A stretch of DNA of 64,000 bases from Actinokineospora diospyrosa (GCF_024171925.1 NZ_JAMTCO010000004.1:62001-126000); one strand, 5' to 3'; positions 35,381-46,266 are shown, numbered from the stretch's first letter. A program made the numbers and translations. Notes: generated by a model from the sequence alone, not told the origin.

Positions 35381-35451
35381 GGACTTACCCCTCTCTCTGT
35401 GCGCCCCCGGCTGTAGTTAGCGCAAGCCGGTTGTGGCGCGGTTGTGAGGGG

Positions 35452-36315
35452 CTACCCGAGCTCCTTGGCCAGCCGCAGCGCGTCGACGCTCACGCGCTTC
35501 ATCTCGGCCCGGTGAACAGCGAGGTCCGGGTCGCGGTCGGCGGTGTCGGCCTCGGTGATGACCACGTCGCGGTCGCTGGTCATCGCCGAGAAACCACCCC
35601 GGCTCAAGCGGTCCAACCCGGGCACTACGGCCCTCTTCTCGCGCAGTAGGTCGTTGACGCTGCCGGTGTCGTCTTGTCGTACCAGGAGTTCGAGCTTCTC
35701 GGCGGTCGAACGATCCGGCATCCGCACTATCGACACCGATGTGTAGACCGTGCGGCCGTTGTCGATGGCGGTGATGAACAGCGCCCGGGTCAACTGCCTA
35801 CAGGGGTTCGCGACTAGGAACTGCTTGACCTTCCCGTACGCGTGCTCGGAGCAGTCGCTGTCCCGGACAGGCTCAACGGTCTCCCCCATCCGCTGGAAGA
35901 GGTACTGCCCACCCGCTTGCGGCGGCGTTACCGGTGGCGGGTCGTCGTTCCCCGCGGTCAGCCACAGGACGAACCCGGCTAAGAGGGCGGCGACAAGCAC
36001 ACCGGCGGCGGGTAAGACCCACTTGCGACGCCGACTTGTGGACGGCGGGTTTATGAGCCACGAGGGGCCTGGCCCGACGGTGCCGGGCTGGGGAGAGGGC
36101 GCGGCCACGGGGATGGTCACCGTGGTGGCCTCTCGCGTCACCGCTGAGGTGATCGCGGGGGGAGGCGGCTGCGTGCTGGTCCTCGGCGACCAGGGCAGTT
36201 CCTCCGGCAGGGTGCTCACGATCATGGCGGGAGCGGACACCGGCTCCGCGGGGCGCGGGGGGAACTTCGGCACCGCGCGCAACGGCTGATCGGGTGAAGG
36301 GTCATGGTCCGACAC
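35452..36315 (-). CDS. Single-pass membrane protein with extracytoplasmic C-terminal domain
   Basis: A 287-residue protein. The cytoplasmic N-terminal part (about 1-95) is Pro/Thr-rich and low in complexity. A basic RRRKW patch precedes one transmembrane helix (VLPAAGVLVAALLAGFVLWL). An extracytoplasmic domain follows with two cysteines (DSDCSEHAYGKV...NPCRQLTRALFITAI) that may form a disulphide. No family recognised. The start is GTG 36315; an in-frame ATG at 36372 would overlap the AT-rich promoter-like stretch TTGTAT-N16-TACTGT just upstream, and a leader of that kind is less likely. Confidence 0.7.
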   Translation of the reverse strand: MSDHDPSPDQPLRAVPKFPPRPAEPVSAPAMIVSTLPEELPWSPRTSTQPPPPAITSAVTREATTVTIPVAAPSPQPGTVGPGPSWLINPPSTSRRRKWVLPAAGVLVAALLAGFVLWLTAGNDDPPPVTPPQAGGQYLFQRMGETVEPVRDSDCSEHAYGKVKQFLVANPCRQLTRALFITAIDNGRTVYTSVSIVRMPDRSTAEKLELLVRQDDTGSVNDLLREKRAVVPGLDRLSRGGFSAMTSDRDVVITEADTADRDPDLAVHRAEMKRVSVDALRLAKELG

Positions 36316-36389
36316 GGGAGCAGACAGTAGCGTAATACCCTCGTTATACAACGAAGGTGGGCATAGACACACCGTGCAACCGAAAACCC

Positions 36390-37010
36390 CTACTCAAATC
36401 TTGTGGCGTCCCCGGCCCCGTACCGGATGATTTCCGGTTCGCCCTCGGAAAAGTCCACGACCGTGGTCGGCACGGTCCCGCACTCGCCCGAGTCGAGCAC
36501 CGCGTCGAGCACGTGGTCGAGTTCCTCCTTGATCTCCCACCCGGAGACCATCGGCTCGGCCTGCCCGGGCAGCAGCAGCGTGGACGACAGCAGCGGCTCA
36601 CCCAGCTCGGCGAGCAGCGCCTGGGCCACGGTGTGGTCGGGGATGCGTACCCCGACGGTGCGCTTCTTGGGGTGCAGCAGCCGCTTGGGGACCTCCTTGG
36701 AGGCGGGCAGGATGAACGTGTAGCTGCCCGGGGTGGCGGCCTTGACCGCCCGGAACACCGCGTTGTCCAGGTGCACGAACTGCCCGAGTTGGGCGAAGTC
36801 CTGGCACATGAGGGTGAAGTGGTGCCGGTCGTCGAGCTTGCGGATCTGCCGGACCCGGTCGATGCCCTCGCGGTTGCCCAGCGCGCAGCCCAGCGCGTAG
36901 CAGGAGTCGGTGGGGTAGGCGATCAGGCCGCCGTCGCGCAGCAGGGCAACCACCTGGGCCAGGGAGCGCCGCTGCGGGTTGTCCGGGTGCACGTCGAAGT
37001 ACGTCGCCAT
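36390..37010 (-). CDS. Sua5/YciO/YrdC-family protein
   Basis: A 206-residue protein of the YrdC-like fold: GLIAYPTDSCYALGC, RKLDDRHHFTLMCQDFAQLGQF, GSYTFILPASKEVPKRL and TVGVRIPDHTVAQALL. These fit the YciO-like branch of the L-threonylcarbamoyladenylate synthase family. In actinobacteria the housekeeping Sua5 is usually beside prfA/prmC, so this isolated copy may be the YciO paralogue with uncertain tRNA activity. Start ATG 37010; divergent from the Hsp70-like gene. Confidence 0.88.
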   Translation of the reverse strand: MATYFDVHPDNPQRRSLAQVVALLRDGGLIAYPTDSCYALGCALGNREGIDRVRQIRKLDDRHHFTLMCQDFAQLGQFVHLDNAVFRAVKAATPGSYTFILPASKEVPKRLLHPKKRTVGVRIPDHTVAQALLAELGEPLLSSTLLLPGQAEPMVSGWEIKEELDHVLDAVLDSGECGTVPTTVVDFSEGEPEIIRYGAGDATRFE

Positions 37011-37114
37011 GGCGGGAGTCTACGGACCAGGGGGCACCCCGGCCGAAACACCGCCCGGCGACCAGCGATCCTGTATGCGTACACGAATGGGCTATCAAGT
37101 GGGACGGGGGCGCC

Positions 37115-39430
37115 GTGACGCGGTGGAGTCTTGGCGTTGACCTCGGCACGAGCTTCGCCGCGGCGGCGATCGCGACCGCCCAGCGGGTGGAGTCGCTCGA
37201 GGTCGCGGGCGAGCGCCGCATCCCCGCCACCGTCGTGCTCGACGAGTCCGGCAGGCTGGTCGCGGGCACGCTGGCCCAGCGCATGATCGGCCGCGGCCCG
37301 GACCGCTCCGAGCGCAACCCCAAGCGCTACGTCGGCCGCCGCCCGATGCTGCTCGGCGGGGAGCCGGTGACCGCGCAACGGGCCCTGACGGCGCTGCTGG
37401 AGCTGTTCGTCGGCGAGGCCAGGAGCCGCTTCGACGGCGCCGCGCCCGCGTCGCTGGTGCTCACCCACCCGGTCGCGTGGAGCCCGGCGCAGCGGCAGGT
37501 GCTGCTGGAGGTCGCCGAGGCGGTGCTGCCCGGTCGGCCGGTGGAGCTGATCGAGGAGCCGGTCGCCGCGGCCGTGCACTACAGCCACACGCACGCCGCG
37601 GACGGGATCGGCGGGCGCGACAGCGTCGCGGTCTACGACCTGGGCGGCGGCACGTTCGACACCGCGGTGCTGGCCGCGGACGGCTCCGGGTTCAGCGTGG
37701 TCGGCTCCCCCGGCGGCGACCCGGAGATCGGCGGGGAGACCTTCGACGAGCGGGTGTTCCACCACTTCGGCGCGCAGCTGACCCGGCTGGCCCCCGAGTG
37801 GTGGGAGCAGGTGAGCTCCAACCCGGACCGCCGCTGGCAGGCCGCGGCCGCCGCCCTGCTCACCGAGGCGCGGCTGGCCAAGGAGGCGCTGTCGGACCAC
37901 GAGGACGCGGTGCAGTACGTCCCGGGCGCCGACACCGACGTGCGGATCACCCGCGCCGAGTTCGACGCCCTCGTCGGCGAGGACGTGCGGCGGACCACCC
38001 GGCTGCTCGCGCAGAGCATCGAGGGCAGCGGCCGCGACCCGCGCGACCTGCGCGGCATCTTCCTGACCGGCGGCGGGAGCCGGATCCCGCTGGTGCGCGA
38101 GGCGCTGCGGGCCCAGTACGACGGCCTGGTGCGCACCTCGCCGGACCCCAAGACGGTGGTCGCGCTCGGCGCCGCCCGCTGGGCCCAGCGCACGCTCACC
38201 GCGCGCCCGCTCGCCGCGCCGCGCAAGCTCGGCGCGGGCGCCATGCCGGTGCTGGCCACCGACGTGGTCGACGCCCAGGCGGCCAACGGCGCGATCTACA
38301 CCTGGAGCGCGGGCGCGGGCGGGCACCAGGTCCGCAAGCTCGACCGGGGTGGTCGGGTGGAGCGCGAGCTGGCGATGAGCCGGGTCACCGGGTGGGCGAT
38401 CGCCGAGGACCTGGTGCTGGTCGCCGAGCGCCGCGAGCAGGTGCTGCGGGTGCACGCGCTGAGCCCCGAGCTGATCATCCGCTCGACCACCGACCTGCTC
38501 ACCGCGCACGACCCGGTGCTGCTCGCCCAGGGCGGGCACGGCTGGGTGTTCCTGCGCGGGCCCTCGACCGGGCCGGTGGACAACACGGTGGGCCTGCCCT
38601 GGGGCGAGACCGGTGACCTGCAGGTCGTGGTGATCCGCCCGGCCGCCTCGTTCACCCCGGTCAACGCCACGCCGCGGCCGCTGGGCTCGACCGCGACCTG
38701 GTTCATCAACGAGGACGGCGCCCGGCGCAGGCTGCTGGACCCGGCGATGCCCACCTCGGTGCCGCCCGCCGCGCTCGGCGACGGCCGGTCCGCGGCGGTG
38801 GTGCTCGGCAAGATCACCAGGCGGCGCACCGGGCTGCGCTCGTCGACGATCGTCCCCAGCCAGGTCGTGGGCACGGTCGACGCCGAGGGGCAGTTGACGG
38901 TGGTGGCCGAGCAGCAGGACACGACCGGGCTGTGGGTGCACCAGGCGCTTGAGCGCGACGGGTGGTTCTTGAGCACCAACAGCGGGCTGGAGACCTTCAC
39001 CGGGCCGGACCGGTCGCTGTTCGTCGAGCGGCCGCGGGCGGGGGCGGCGCGGTGGGTGGCCACGGCGAACCGGGTGTACGGGGTGGTGCAGGACTCGCTG
39101 GTGCCCAACCGGGGGTTGTCGCTGCACATGTACGACGAGCGGGCACCGCGCGGGCTGGGGACCTACCCGGGGCTGCTGGGCAACCTGGTGTCGGTGGACC
39201 GGGCGGAGGCGGCGCGGATCCGGGTGGACGGCGACCTGCTGTGGCTGGGGGCGCAGTTGGGCGAGGGGGTCTCGCAGGTGCTGGTGGTCAACGGCGCCCG
39301 GGTCGAGCAGGTCGCGGCGGCGGAGGGCTGGCTGGAGCCGGTCGGGCAGGGGTTCGCGCTGCACGCCCCGGACACCGCGCCCGGCGACTCGCGCACGACG
39401 CCCGCCTCGCTGGTGCGGTTACCTGGTTGA
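37115..39430 (+). CDS. Hsp70-like ATPase with a non-canonical C-terminal domain
   Basis: A 771-residue protein. Residues 1-370 are the actin/Hsp70 ATPase fold: phosphate-1 LGVDLGTSFAAAAI, VYDLGGGTFDTAVL, GGETFDERVFHHF, and adenosine-site FLTGGGSRIPLVREAL. The normal Hsp70 peptide-binding domain is absent. Instead residues 385-771 are beta-rich with regularly spaced aromatic/hydrophobic strands (GAIYTWSAGAGGHQV, GWAIAEDLVLVAE, GWVFLRGPSTG, GWFLSTNSGLETF), suggesting a beta-propeller-like fold. It is not in a dnaK-grpE-dnaJ operon. The start is GTG 37115. Possibly followed by the kinase gene as a two-gene unit (8-bp gap). Confidence 0.85.
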   Translation: MTRWSLGVDLGTSFAAAAIATAQRVESLEVAGERRIPATVVLDESGRLVAGTLAQRMIGRGPDRSERNPKRYVGRRPMLLGGEPVTAQRALTALLELFVGEARSRFDGAAPASLVLTHPVAWSPAQRQVLLEVAEAVLPGRPVELIEEPVAAAVHYSHTHAADGIGGRDSVAVYDLGGGTFDTAVLAADGSGFSVVGSPGGDPEIGGETFDERVFHHFGAQLTRLAPEWWEQVSSNPDRRWQAAAAALLTEARLAKEALSDHEDAVQYVPGADTDVRITRAEFDALVGEDVRRTTRLLAQSIEGSGRDPRDLRGIFLTGGGSRIPLVREALRAQYDGLVRTSPDPKTVVALGAARWAQRTLTARPLAAPRKLGAGAMPVLATDVVDAQAANGAIYTWSAGAGGHQVRKLDRGGRVERELAMSRVTGWAIAEDLVLVAERREQVLRVHALSPELIIRSTTDLLTAHDPVLLAQGGHGWVFLRGPSTGPVDNTVGLPWGETGDLQVVVIRPAASFTPVNATPRPLGSTATWFINEDGARRRLLDPAMPTSVPPAALGDGRSAAVVLGKITRRRTGLRSSTIVPSQVVGTVDAEGQLTVVAEQQDTTGLWVHQALERDGWFLSTNSGLETFTGPDRSLFVERPRAGAARWVATANRVYGVVQDSLVPNRGLSLHMYDERAPRGLGTYPGLLGNLVSVDRAEAARIRVDGDLLWLGAQLGEGVSQVLVVNGARVEQVAAAEGWLEPVGQGFALHAPDTAPGDSRTTPASLVRLPG

Positions 39431-39438
39431 GTGGTCCC

Positions 39439-39915
39439 ATGGCGGTGATCCTGGTGACGGGCATGTCCGGCGTGGGGAAGTCGACCGCGCTGGGTGAGTT
39501 GCGGCTGCGCGGGTACCGGGCGGTCGACACCGACCACGGGGAGTGGATCGAGGACCTCCCGTGGCTGACCGGCACCGAGCCGCAGTGGCGGGTAGACCTG
39601 ATCGAGGCGCTGATCGCCGCGCACGAGCGCTCCGGCGAGCCGCTGTTCCTCGCCGGGACGGTGCGCAACCAGGTGCGGTTCTACCCCCGCTTCGCCGAGG
39701 TCGTGCTGCTCAGCGCGCCGCTGGAGGTGATGCTGGAGCGGGTCGCGGCCCGCTCGGGCAACGACTTCGGGAAGTCGGCCGAGGAGCGGGCCAGGATCGT
39801 GGCCGACACCGCGGCGGTGGAGCCGCTGCTGCGGTCGTCGGCCACGGTGGAGATCGACACCCGGGCCCCGCTGGCCGAGGTAGTCGACCGGTTGGTGGCG
39901 CTCGTCAGCCGCTGA
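39439..39915 (+). CDS. Small P-loop kinase (adenylate/shikimate-kinase-like)
   Basis: A 158-residue P-loop protein: ILVTGMSGVGKSTALGELRLRG (Walker A), DTDHGEWIED, AAHERSGEPLFLAGTVRNQ, VVLLSAPLEVMLERVAARSGNDFGK (lid-like region). This small family is usually annotated as an AAA or shikimate-kinase-like ATPase; the substrate is unknown. ATG 39439 starts 8 bp after the Hsp70-like gene. Its last ~60 bp, encoding EVVDRLVALVSR and the stop codon, are the founder of the tandem array that follows. Confidence 0.85.
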   Translation: MAVILVTGMSGVGKSTALGELRLRGYRAVDTDHGEWIEDLPWLTGTEPQWRVDLIEALIAAHERSGEPLFLAGTVRNQVRFYPRFAEVVLLSAPLEVMLERVAARSGNDFGKSAEERARIVADTAAVEPLLRSSATVEIDTRAPLAEVVDRLVALVSR

Positions 39916-40700
39916 TCGGGCGGGCACGGCGTTAGTCAGGGTGGTCACCGCCGATCGCCACCGCGCGCCGTTGGCCGGGGTCGTCGACCGACTGGTGGCG
40001 CTCGTCAGCCACTGATCAGGCGGGCACGGCGTTGGCCGGGGTCGTCGACCGACTGGTGGCGCTCGTCAGCCACTGACCGGGCAGGCACGGCGTTGGTCGG
40101 GGTCGGTCACCGCCTATCGCCACCGCGCGCCGTTGACCGGGGTCGTCGGCCAACTAGTGGCGCTCGTCAGCCACTGACCGGGCAGGCACGGCGTTGGTCG
40201 GGGTCGGTCACCGCCTATCGCCACCGCGCGCCGTTGACCGGGGTCGTCGGCCAACTGGCGGCGCTCGTCAGCCACTGATCAGGCGGGCACGGCGTCGGCC
40301 GGGGTCAGCCACCGCCGTTGGTCAGGGTCGGTCATCGCCGATCGCCACCGTGGGCCGTTGGCCGGGGTCGTCGGCCGACTGGCGGCGCTCGCCAGCCGCC
40401 GACCAGGCGGGCACGACGTCGGTCGGGGTCGGTCATCGCCGATCGCCACCGTGCGCAGTTGGCCGGGGTCGTCGGCCGACTGGCGGCGCTCGCCAGCCGG
40501 CGATCAGGCGGGCACGACGTCGGTCAGGGGCGGTCGCAGCCGTGCGTCGATGGTCGGGGTGGTCGACCGGCTGGTGGCGCTCGTCAGCCGCTGACCAGGC
40601 GGGCACGGCGTCGGTCGGGGTCGGTCACCGCCGATCGCCACCGTGCGCCGTTGGTCGGGGTCGTCGACCGGCTGGTGGCGCTGGTTAGCCGCTGATCGGG
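39845..40700. repeat. ~101-bp tandem array derived from the kinase gene 3' end
   Basis: CTCGTCAGCC or a one- to two-base variant recurs at 39901, 40001, 40062, 40163, 40264, 40388, 40489, 40580 and 40681. Intervals are 100, 61, 101, 101, 124, 101, 91 and 101 bp. Each unit repeats GTCGTCGACCG.CTGGTGGCG...AGCC, a stop codon and GGGCGGGCACGGCG. The array fills most of the 903-bp gap 39916-40818; the remaining 40701-40818 shows degenerate unit pieces and no gene. Confidence 0.92.
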
Positions 40701-40818
40701 CGGGCACGGCGTTGGTCAGGGGCGGTTGCCGCCGTGCGGCGTTGATGGGGGTCGTGCGCCGTCAGTCGGGTCGCGCGCCGCTCGTCGGTTGTGTGGCGCC
40801 AATCAGGGGCGCGCGCGG

Positions 40819-42336
40819 CTAGTCGGGGTCGTCCGCGGGCACGGCGAGAATGGTGTCTTCGGTCCGCCCGCGCAGGGTTATCCGGTCGGTTGTCCGCCAC
40901 CGCGCCGATTCCCCCGGTGCCGCGCGCTCCACGGCCCGGGAAGAGGCGAGGAGCCTGCCGGGGGTCGATTTCGCCAATTCGGTGAGCCGGGCCGCCTCAT
41001 TCACCGGATCGCCGATGACGGTGTATTCGAACCGCCGCGCGTCCCCGATGTTGCCCGCCACGACCGGCCCCGCGGCGACCCCGATCCCGGCCTGGCATGC
41101 AGGCAGCTCGACCGGCAACCGCCGCGCGATCCCCCGCGCCGCCGCCAACGCCGCCCCCGCGTGGTCGGTCACCGGCACCGGTGCCCCGAACACCGCCAAC
41201 GCGGCGTCCCCGACGAACTTGTTGATCAGCCCACCCCGCCGGTCCACCTCGTCGACCACGATCGCGAAGAACCGGTTCAACAACTCCACCACCTCCGTCG
41301 GCGGCCGCGTCGCCGCCAACGTGGTCGACCCGACCAGGTCCACGAACACCACCGCGACCTCGAGCACCCGGTGCTCAACCTCGGCGGCGAGCGCGGCCTC
41401 GGCCACCTGCGGACCCACGTGCCTGCCGAAGAGGTCCCGGATCCGCTCCCGCTCAGCTAGCCCCGTCGCCATGCGGTTGAACCCCGCTTGCAACAACCCG
41501 AGTTCCGTCCCGTCGTAGACCGGGATCCTGGTGTCCAGCTCACCTTCCCGCACCCGCGCCATCCCATCCCGAACCGACCAGATCGGACCGACGATCGCGC
41601 GAGCGGTGAACTCGGTGACGAGCAACCCAATGACGAGTACGACTCCCGTTAGGACGATCACCGTGATCGCCAGTCTTGTTGTAGGAACGGCATCCCGCAC
41701 GAGGGCGAAGACGGCCACCAGGAGCAGCCCCGCTACGGGGACGCCGGTTCCCAGGCACCAGAACAGAAGCATGCGCACACGAACGCCGGTCCCGCCCCGC
41801 GGTTCGTCGCCGAGTACCCGGGCGGCGACCGGACGCAGAGCGAACTCACTGAGCAGGTAAGCGTTTGCGCAGACGACGGTGCCCGCGAAGGCCGTGGTGA
41901 AGGCGAACGTGAAGACGAGAGCGGGCTGGATGATCGCGATGGTGGTCGTGAACAGGACTGTCGCCAGGGCCCAGAGGGTGGCCTGCACGCGGGTCAGGTG
42001 GCGAGGTACCCGGAGGGTGACTTGCCGGTCCTGGTCGGTGGGGATCCGGTCTTCCAGCGCCCAGCGGAGGGCTCGGAGGGCGTGATTGGTGCCCCAGAGG
42101 CTGCCGAGGACGAGGGCAAGGAGGACATAGGCGGGGACGGCGGTGGTGATCATGACGCGGGTGGCGGGGGTGGCGGCCGGGCCGGGGATCACCCAGGTGG
42201 AGAGGGTCAGGGCGATGGTGGCACCCAGCGTGTTGGCGGCGAGGAGCGTGGTGGTGAGGAGGATCTGCACGCGGCGGCGGAGGGAGGGGGCGCGCTGGTC
42301 GGCGGGGCCTAGGAGGCGGGAGCCGAAGGGGTGCAC
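40819..42336 (-). CDS. Membrane class III adenylate/guanylate cyclase with HAMP domain
   Basis: A 505-residue protein. Six transmembrane helices lie in the N-terminal half, then a HAMP domain (about 250-305, ARAIVGPIWSVRDGMARVREGELDTRIPV). The C-terminal catalytic domain (about 330-500) has the metal sites VAVVFVDLVGSTTLA and INKFVGDAALAVFGAP, and the VIGDPVNEAARL transition-state region. The layout matches the mycobacterial Rv1318c/Rv3645-type cyclases. Whether the product is cAMP depends on substrate residues that can be checked by alignment. The start is GTG 42336; the frame continues upstream into repeat DNA, which I exclude. Confidence 0.9.
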   Translation of the reverse strand: MHPFGSRLLGPADQRAPSLRRRVQILLTTTLLAANTLGATIALTLSTWVIPGPAATPATRVMITTAVPAYVLLALVLGSLWGTNHALRALRWALEDRIPTDQDRQVTLRVPRHLTRVQATLWALATVLFTTTIAIIQPALVFTFAFTTAFAGTVVCANAYLLSEFALRPVAARVLGDEPRGGTGVRVRMLLFWCLGTGVPVAGLLLVAVFALVRDAVPTTRLAITVIVLTGVVLVIGLLVTEFTARAIVGPIWSVRDGMARVREGELDTRIPVYDGTELGLLQAGFNRMATGLAERERIRDLFGRHVGPQVAEAALAAEVEHRVLEVAVVFVDLVGSTTLAATRPPTEVVELLNRFFAIVVDEVDRRGGLINKFVGDAALAVFGAPVPVTDHAGAALAAARGIARRLPVELPACQAGIGVAAGPVVAGNIGDARRFEYTVIGDPVNEAARLTELAKSTPGRLLASSRAVERAAPGESARWRTTDRITLRGRTEDTILAVPADDPD

Positions 42337-42429
42337 CGGGGTGATGGTACTGGGGGTTCTGCCGCGGAGGCGGTTCGTGGGGCTAGTGGGCGTTGGTGAT
42401 GGGGTGCTGTCGTGGGGGGCTGGGGGCGG

Positions 42430-42587
42430 TTGTCCACAATGCGTTGAGTGGTCCACAGGCGTTGGTCGCTGCCGCTGGGTTGTCGGTGTGCGTCGGTAGG
42501 CTGTGTATTGGGGGCTCTTGTGGTGGATGATCTTGTTGGGGCGCGCCGGTGGGAGTTGTTTGTCCACAACGGGTTTGGTTGTCCACA
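42430..42587 (+). promoter_or_regulatory. DnaA-box-like cluster
   Basis: TTGTCCACA occurs at 42430-42438, 42560-42568 and 42579-42587, with TGGTCCACA at 42449-42457. All are in the same orientation and spaced as 19-bp pairs 130 bp apart, like the pair in copy A. Confidence 0.5.
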
Positions 42588-42802
42588 GGGTGCTGTTCGC
42601 TGCTCCCGTTGTGTCGGTGCTGAGCGGTAAGCTGTGTATTTGGGGGCTTTCGATCAGGTTGATCTTGACGTAGGCCGTGGTTGGGAGTGCGGGGGAAGGG
42701 GTTCAGACCTTCGGGTCGGCTCGCCTGCGGCATCGCGACCCGGGATCGGACGCCTCGTTGCCTGGCGGCAACATCGGGCCCGATCCGCGATTTTCGAGCT
42801 TT

Positions 42803-42946
42803 GCTCGATGCGGTGGACCTGTTTTGCGCGGGGCCCCTACGACACCCGTGGCAGAACCGCAAAGCAGGGGCCCAAAAGCAGGCCCTGCCGCTGAACGACG
42901 CTACGGGTGCCGTCCCCCCATACAAAACAGGTCCACCCCATCGAGC
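42803..42946. repeat. Long-hairpin element, copy 3
   Basis: Arms 42803-42828 and 42921-42946 pair with a few mismatches; internal sequence is closest to copy 2. Same orientation as copy 2, opposite to copy 1. Confidence 0.9.
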
Positions 42947-43626
42947 ACTTGGCACCAGCGAGTCCGACTGTCCAGGCGCTGGGAAGGTGGGCTGACGAGA
43001 GCGGGCTGAGATGGCACCGGCCGTTCCGAGTGTCCAGGGGCTGGCACTGTGGGTTGGGGCGGACCTGACGGCAGCCGGGCTGGCACCGCAGGGTCCGAGT
43101 GTCCAAGGGCTGGCCAGGCGGGTTGAGGCAGACCTGCCGGAAGCTGGGGATGGCACCGGCCGGGTGTCCCGAGGGCTGAGGTCGTGGGTTGGGGTCGGTC
43201 CTGCCGGGGGGCTGGGGTGGCAAGAGAGGCTTCGGGTGTCCGGTGGTCAGGCTGGGATGACACCGCAGTTTCCGGGTGTCGGTGAGGCAAGGTGGAGGAG
43301 CCGGGAAGGCACCGGCGACTTTGAGGCGTGGGGGTGCTCAGGCCGTTGGGGTAGCGGAGGTGGCACCGGCGGGCTTCTGGGGAGCGTGGGGTGCGGCGGT
43401 TCGGGGATCTGAGGGGCGCCGACTAGAAGGGGAGTCAGCAGCCCCGAGGGGCCACGCTGCTGGGGATCAGGGGGAGCAAGCACCGGGGGGCCGAAGGCGA
43501 GGGGGTGCTGGGAGAAAGTGGGAGCGCGGCCCCGTCCAGCTGATCGGGGGGCTGTCAGAAGACTTGGCCGGGGCCGCACCCACCAGTTCGCGACTCGCGG
43601 GTGTGGTGTTACACGCCCGTCTGGAA

Positions 43627-44907
<1,281 letters not shown>

Positions 44908-44908
44908 C

Positions 44909-46266
44909 TCAACCGCGCTCCAACCGGGCGATGGCCGCGAGCAGGATGTCGCAGGCGGTGTCGAGGACCTCGGGGGTGACGTTGAGCGGCGGCAGCAGCC
45001 GCACCACCCGGTCGTCGCGGCCGCCGAGTTCGAGGATGAGGCCGTGGCGCAGCACGTCGGAGCGCACGGTGGCGGCCAGCTCCGACGCCGGGGTGCCGTC
45101 GGGGGCGTCGGTCAGCTCCACGCCCCACATCAGGCCGAGGCCGCGGACCTCGCGCACCAGCGGGTGGGCGGCGAGCACGGCGAGCCGGTCGGCGACCTGC
45201 TCACCGCGGGCGACGACGTTGCCGAGCACGTTGTCGCGGCGCACGATCCGCACCGCCTCGGTGCCCGCGGCGAAGGCGAGCTGGTTGCCGCGGAAGGTAC
45301 CGGTGTGCGCGCCGGGGCTCCAGACGTCGAGCCGCTCGTCGTAGAGGATCACCGCGACCGGGGAACCGACCCCGCTGAGCGCCTTGGAGGCGACGACGAC
45401 GTCGGGGGTGATGCCGTAGCGCTCGAAGGCGAACCAGGTGCCGGTGCGGCCGCAGCCGGTCTGCACCTCGTCGACGATGAGCGGGATGTCGAGCTCGGCG
45501 GTGACCGCGCGGACCCGGCGGACGAACTCCGGGCGGGCCGGGATGACCCCGCCCTCGCCCTGCACCAGCTCCATGATCACCGCGGCAGGCTTGGGCAGGC
45601 CGCCGTTGGGGTCGCGCAGGGAGCGCTCGAAGTAGGTGGCGCAGTTGGTCTCGCAGGAGTCCGGGCGCAACCCGAGCGGGCAGCTGCCGCAGGAGGAGTA
45701 CGGGAAGAAGTGCACCCCGGGCATGCCGTTGGCGACCGGCTGCTTCTGCGACACCAGGCCGGTGACGGCCATCGCGGCGTGGCTGGCGCCGTGGAAGCCG
45801 CCCTGGAAGGACACGATGTCGCCGCGGCCGGTGGCCGTCTTGCACAGCTTGATCGCGGCGTCGACGGCGTTGGCGCCGGTCGGCCCGCAGAAGTGGATGC
45901 GGGTGCGCTCGCGCATCGCCGGGGGCAGCATGGAGAGCTGGGCCTCGACGAAGGCGTCCTTGGCAGGCGTGGGGAAGTCGAGCGCGTGGGTGAGCGAGCC
46001 GAGTTGCTCGACCATGGCCCGCACCAGTTCGGGGTGGTTGTGCCCGAGGGAGAGCACCCCGGCCCCGGCGAGGAAGTCGATGAACACGTTGCCGTCGACG
46101 TCGCGCACGAAGCTGCCCTCGCCGCGCTCGATGGCGATCGGCAGCCCCCTGGGGTAGCTGCGCGCGTTGGACTCGGTGCGCGCTTGGCGGGCCAGGTAGG
46201 CCGCCGAAACGGGCCCGGGTAGGGCGCCCTCGACGCGCGGCTGGGTCATCTGGGCGATCAGATCGG

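Larger units (their letters stand above)
42420..43110. repeat. Large compound repeat, copy B
   Basis: Same order of elements as copy A but with the DnaA-box-like leader doubled (42430-42500 and 42560-42650). Contains hairpin copy 3 and the satellite-like array. It fills most of the 1290-bp gap 42337-43626. The rest (43111-43626) shows decayed repeat units to about 43,290, then GC-rich sequence with no gene I can support. Confidence 0.85.

Noticed and set aside
36923..39364. An 813-codon open frame antisense to the Hsp70-like gene
   Set aside because: The product is Arg/Pro/His/Gly-rich without domains, the usual mirror of a GC-rich gene; the plus-strand frame has clear Hsp70 motifs.
39845..40700. 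CRISPR array
   Set aside because: Units are contiguous ~101-bp tandem copies without unique spacers, and no cas genes are nearby.
33905..43110. Chromosomal replication origin
   Set aside because: DnaA-box-like 9-mers are present, but there is no dnaA, dnaN, gidB or rpmH gene and no AT-rich unwinding region.
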